This document shows positions 5,304 to 6,883 of a DNA stretch of 6,883 nucleotides, piece after piece. Source of the DNA: Paracoccaceae bacterium. Lineage in GTDB: Bacteria; Pseudomonadota; Alphaproteobacteria; Rhodobacterales; Rhodobacteraceae. Position 1 is the first letter of the stretch, and every line of letters starts with the position of its first letter. The notes beneath the pieces were generated by a model. The model ran no database searches. It was given only the letters and a program-made list of their open reading frames with translations, and was not told the origin of the DNA. The stretch covers positions 1 to 6,883 of the forward strand of contig NVQY01000210.1 of NCBI GenBank assembly GCA_002400675.1, read 5' to 3'. The position numbers and the translations under genes were made by a program.

Positions 5304-5332
5304 GTTATAGGCCTGCAAAGTCGTGGGGTAAA
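5304..5332 (-). promoter_or_regulatory. predicted sigma-70-type promoter of ileS and its leader
   Basis: On the - strand TTTACC (5332-5327; 4 of 6 to TTGACA) is followed by a 17-base spacer and TATAAC (5309-5304; 5 of 6 to TATAAT). Seven bases after the -10 box comes the A of the leader-peptide ATG (5296), the first purine at the right distance after a run of C, so it is the likely transcription start. The -35 box begins five bases after the stop of the upstream transporter gene, so ileS appears to have its own promoter. Confidence 0.55.
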
Positions 5333-5337
5333 GTGCC

Positions 5338-6048
5338 TCAGACGTGAAACAGGGTGCCAACCACATAGGCGATAATGGCCGCCGTTCCGCCGATCAGCAG
5401 GGTCTCGATCCCCGAGCGCCACCAGGCGGTCAGTGCCCAACGGCTTTTCAGCGTGCCAATGGCAAAGAAAACCGCGCCCGTCATCCACGCCGACAGGGTA
5501 AAGGCATTGTCCAGCCCCAGAACAAACGGCATCAGCGGCACCATGCCGGCCACCAGAAACGAGATGAACGTGGCCAACGCAGCGCGCATCGGGTGCGGGT
5601 CAACGCCGCCCAGCCCGTATTCGCCCTCTAACATCAGGTCGATCCATGTTTCGTGGTCCGAGGTCACGGCCTCGGTGGCGTCGTCCAGAACCTTGCCCGA
5701 CAGACCCTTGCGGGACAGGATCGCGCGCACTTCGCGCCGCTCGCCTTCCGGATTTTCGGCGATCTGACGGATTTCAATGGCGCGGATGCGTTCCAGATTG
5801 TCCCGCTCGGCCTTGGCCCCGGAATAGTTGCCCGCCGCCATGGAAAACCCATCGGCCAGCACATTGGCCAGCCCCAGCGCGATAATGACAAACGATGGCA
5901 ACCCGGCCCCGGCCACACCGGCGACAATGGCAAACGTCGTCACCGACCCGTCGATTGATCCATATACCACGTCGCGCAACACACCCCTCCCCGGGGGCGA
6001 ATCAATCCGCGCGTCGATTTCCTGAAGCGAATGGCCGTGTGGTTTCAT
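5338..6048 (-). CDS. VIT1/CCC1-family iron/manganese transporter
   Basis: The 236-residue membrane protein belongs to the vacuolar iron transporter (VIT1/CCC1) family, which moves Fe2+ or Mn2+ out of the cytoplasm, in bacteria presumably across the inner membrane. The family core is clear: GSIDGSVTTFAIVAGVAGAGL (30-50) in the first membrane helix, with the conserved Asp34, then ALGLANVLADGFSMAAGNYSG (57-77) in the second, with Asp66 and Met70. Residues 78-145 form the soluble acidic helical insert (EIRQIAENPEGERREV, then MLEGEYGL) that corresponds to the metal-binding domain of plant VIT1. Three further hydrophobic helices (about 157-178, 184-200, 213-235) give the expected five-helix plan. 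The ATG at 6048 overlaps the upstream stop (ATGA) and has AGGA (6059-6056) 7 bases before it. The specific metal cannot be read from the sequence. Confidence 0.9.
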   Translation of the reverse strand: MKPHGHSLQEIDARIDSPPGRGVLRDVVYGSIDGSVTTFAIVAGVAGAGLPSFVIIALGLANVLADGFSMAAGNYSGAKAERDNLERIRAIEIRQIAENPEGERREVRAILSRKGLSGKVLDDATEAVTSDHETWIDLMLEGEYGLGGVDPHPMRAALATFISFLVAGMVPLMPFVLGLDNAFTLSAWMTGAVFFAIGTLKSRWALTAWWRSGIETLLIGGTAAIIAYVVGTLFHV

Positions 6049-6883
6049 TGCTCTGTCCTGTTTTTGCGTCCGAACAACCCGCCCAACGCCCTTGTGACGA
6101 TACTGCGCACCGACGGGCGGCTTCTGGCAGAAAACGGCAGCGGGCGACAGACCTCCATTGCGGCGACGCCAACCCGCGCACTTAGGGCACCGTTAACCAA
6201 TCCTTCGCCAAAGCGGCGCGACAGTTTGGTCAGGATTGACCCGCCCAGTAACGGCTCTAGCAGATCATCGCCCACGGCCACCGCGCCCGTGGCCAGTAAG
6301 TGCGCAAACACCGCGCGGGTCAGGCGCCAAGAGCCGATAAAGCCGGATCGCCCGCCATAGATTTCAGCCACCCGCCGGATCATCCTGAGACTTGACACCA
6401 ACGCGGTGGCAACATCGGCCAGCGCAATCGGCACCAGCGCAGTAACGGTCGCCACCTGCCGCGCGGCGGACTCGACCTCTTGTTGCGCGGCCTTGTCGAG
6501 CGGGGCCAGCAATGTGTCCTCGGCCAGCGCCAACAGGGTGGCGGCGTCGAACTGTTCGCCCATGCGTTCGTGCAGCCGTTCACGCGCCCATTTGGTATCA
6601 TCGCGCCCGCGATAAAACGCGATCAGCCGGTTGGTCACGTCGCGTGCCTGCCCCAGATCATCCGACGCCAGTGCGCTGGCCCCGGCGCGATGCAGCTTAT
6701 CAATCCGCCCCAGCCGGGAAATCGCCGCAATCTCGCGCAGCGCAATGATCGCCAGAACCAACCCCAGTGCGGCCAGCAACCCGGCGACGATCCAGCCCAG
6801 AATCGGCGCGCGATCCAGCAAGCCATAGACAAAATCCCACGCCGCCACCGAAATCGCCGCCCCGATCACCGAGGCACTCAGGC
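6045..6883 (-). CDS. YcjF/TIGR01620 family inner-membrane protein (DUF697-like), 5' end outside window
   Basis: The frame is open to the right edge, so about 278 C-terminal residues are seen and the true start lies beyond 6883; the GTG at 6867-6869 is not a credible start. Two hydrophobic segments open the fragment (AISVAAWDFVYGLL and ILGWIVAGLLAALGLVLAII), followed by REIAAISRLGRIDKL, a helical region with FYRGRDDTKWARERLHE, a third hydrophobic stretch (VATVTALVPIALADVATALVSSL) and the family's C-terminal signature around LVNGALSARVGVAAMEVCRPLPF. The last is typical of E. coli YcjF and its relatives, which usually sit after the YcjX-type GTPase-like gene; that gene would be expected just right of the window. 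The function is unknown; in E. coli the ycjX-ycjF pair belongs to the heat-shock regulon. The stop TGA overlaps the start of the transporter gene by four bases, so the two are probably translated together. Confidence 0.85.
   Translation of the reverse strand, partial: LSASVIGAAISVAAWDFVYGLLDRAPILGWIVAGLLAALGLVLAIIALREIAAISRLGRIDKLHRAGASALASDDLGQARDVTNRLIAFYRGRDDTKWARERLHERMGEQFDAATLLALAEDTLLAPLDKAAQQEVESAARQVATVTALVPIALADVATALVSSLRMIRRVAEIYGGRSGFIGSWRLTRAVFAHLLATGAVAVGDDLLEPLLGGSILTKLSRRFGEGLVNGALSARVGVAAMEVCRPLPFSARSRPSVRSIVTRALGGLFGRKNRTEQ

Noticed and set aside
5166..5337. T-box riboswitch before ileS
   Set aside because: The leader has no T-box consensus, no specifier-loop architecture and no intrinsic terminator; T-boxes belong mainly to Gram-positive bacteria.
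4659..5375. 238-codon open frame on the + strand opposite the ileS start
   Set aside because: It lies antisense to the strongly supported ileS N-terminus and its leader, shows no recognisable domain, and is the usual by-product of GC-rich codon bias.

Overview
The window looks like ordinary chromosome of a GC-rich alphaproteobacterium, most likely a Rhodobacterales (Roseobacter/Rhodobacter-type) species. This is an inference from the bacterial phosphatidylcholine synthase, the style of the P460-like cytochrome and the Ogt variant; no rRNA or marker gene is present to confirm it. No mobile element, CRISPR array, tRNA or rRNA was seen.

Left part, + strand: the last 41 codons of a XerC/XerD-type tyrosine recombinase (1-126); a 229-base gap; a secreted c-type haem protein of the cytochrome P460 family (356-943); a good intrinsic terminator (967-995); and phosphatidylcholine synthase pcs (1035-1730). 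Right part, - strand, read from right to left: the 3' portion of a YcjF/TIGR01620-like membrane protein that runs off the window (6883-6045), translationally coupled to a VIT1/CCC1-type iron/manganese transporter (6048-5338); then a 172-base leader region, isoleucyl-tRNA synthetase ileS (5165-2244), and 46 bases later ogt, an O6-methylguanine-DNA methyltransferase (2191-1733). The two blocks converge: the pcs and ogt stop codons are 2 bases apart.

The best find is in front of ileS. A promoter-like pair (TTTACC, 17 bases, TATAAC) points to a transcription start at, or within a base or two of, an ATG that opens a 16-codon ORF, MVQTCLIIIRIIPPAL. Five of its six central codons are isoleucine (ATC ATT ATA CGA ATT ATC), using all three Ile codons including the rare ATA. 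The stop codon lies in the loop of a 7+3-bp GC-rich hairpin whose 5' arm begins two bases after the last Ile codon. This is the architecture expected of an attenuation leader that senses charged tRNA-Ile and controls the enzyme that charges it, with the peptide apparently read from a leaderless mRNA. There is no U-tract, so the read-out (Rho-dependent termination in the C-rich stretch that follows, or translation control) is open.

A second regulatory candidate is a perfect 12-bp inverted repeat with a 3-base loop lying exactly over the Shine-Dalgarno and start codons of ogt, which would bury the ogt translation start in RNA or could act as a DNA operator. The remaining genes are familiar families with smaller curiosities: a Gln in place of the Arg finger in Ogt, SR for AR in the Pcs signature, and the P460 cross-linking lysine position retained in the cytochrome.
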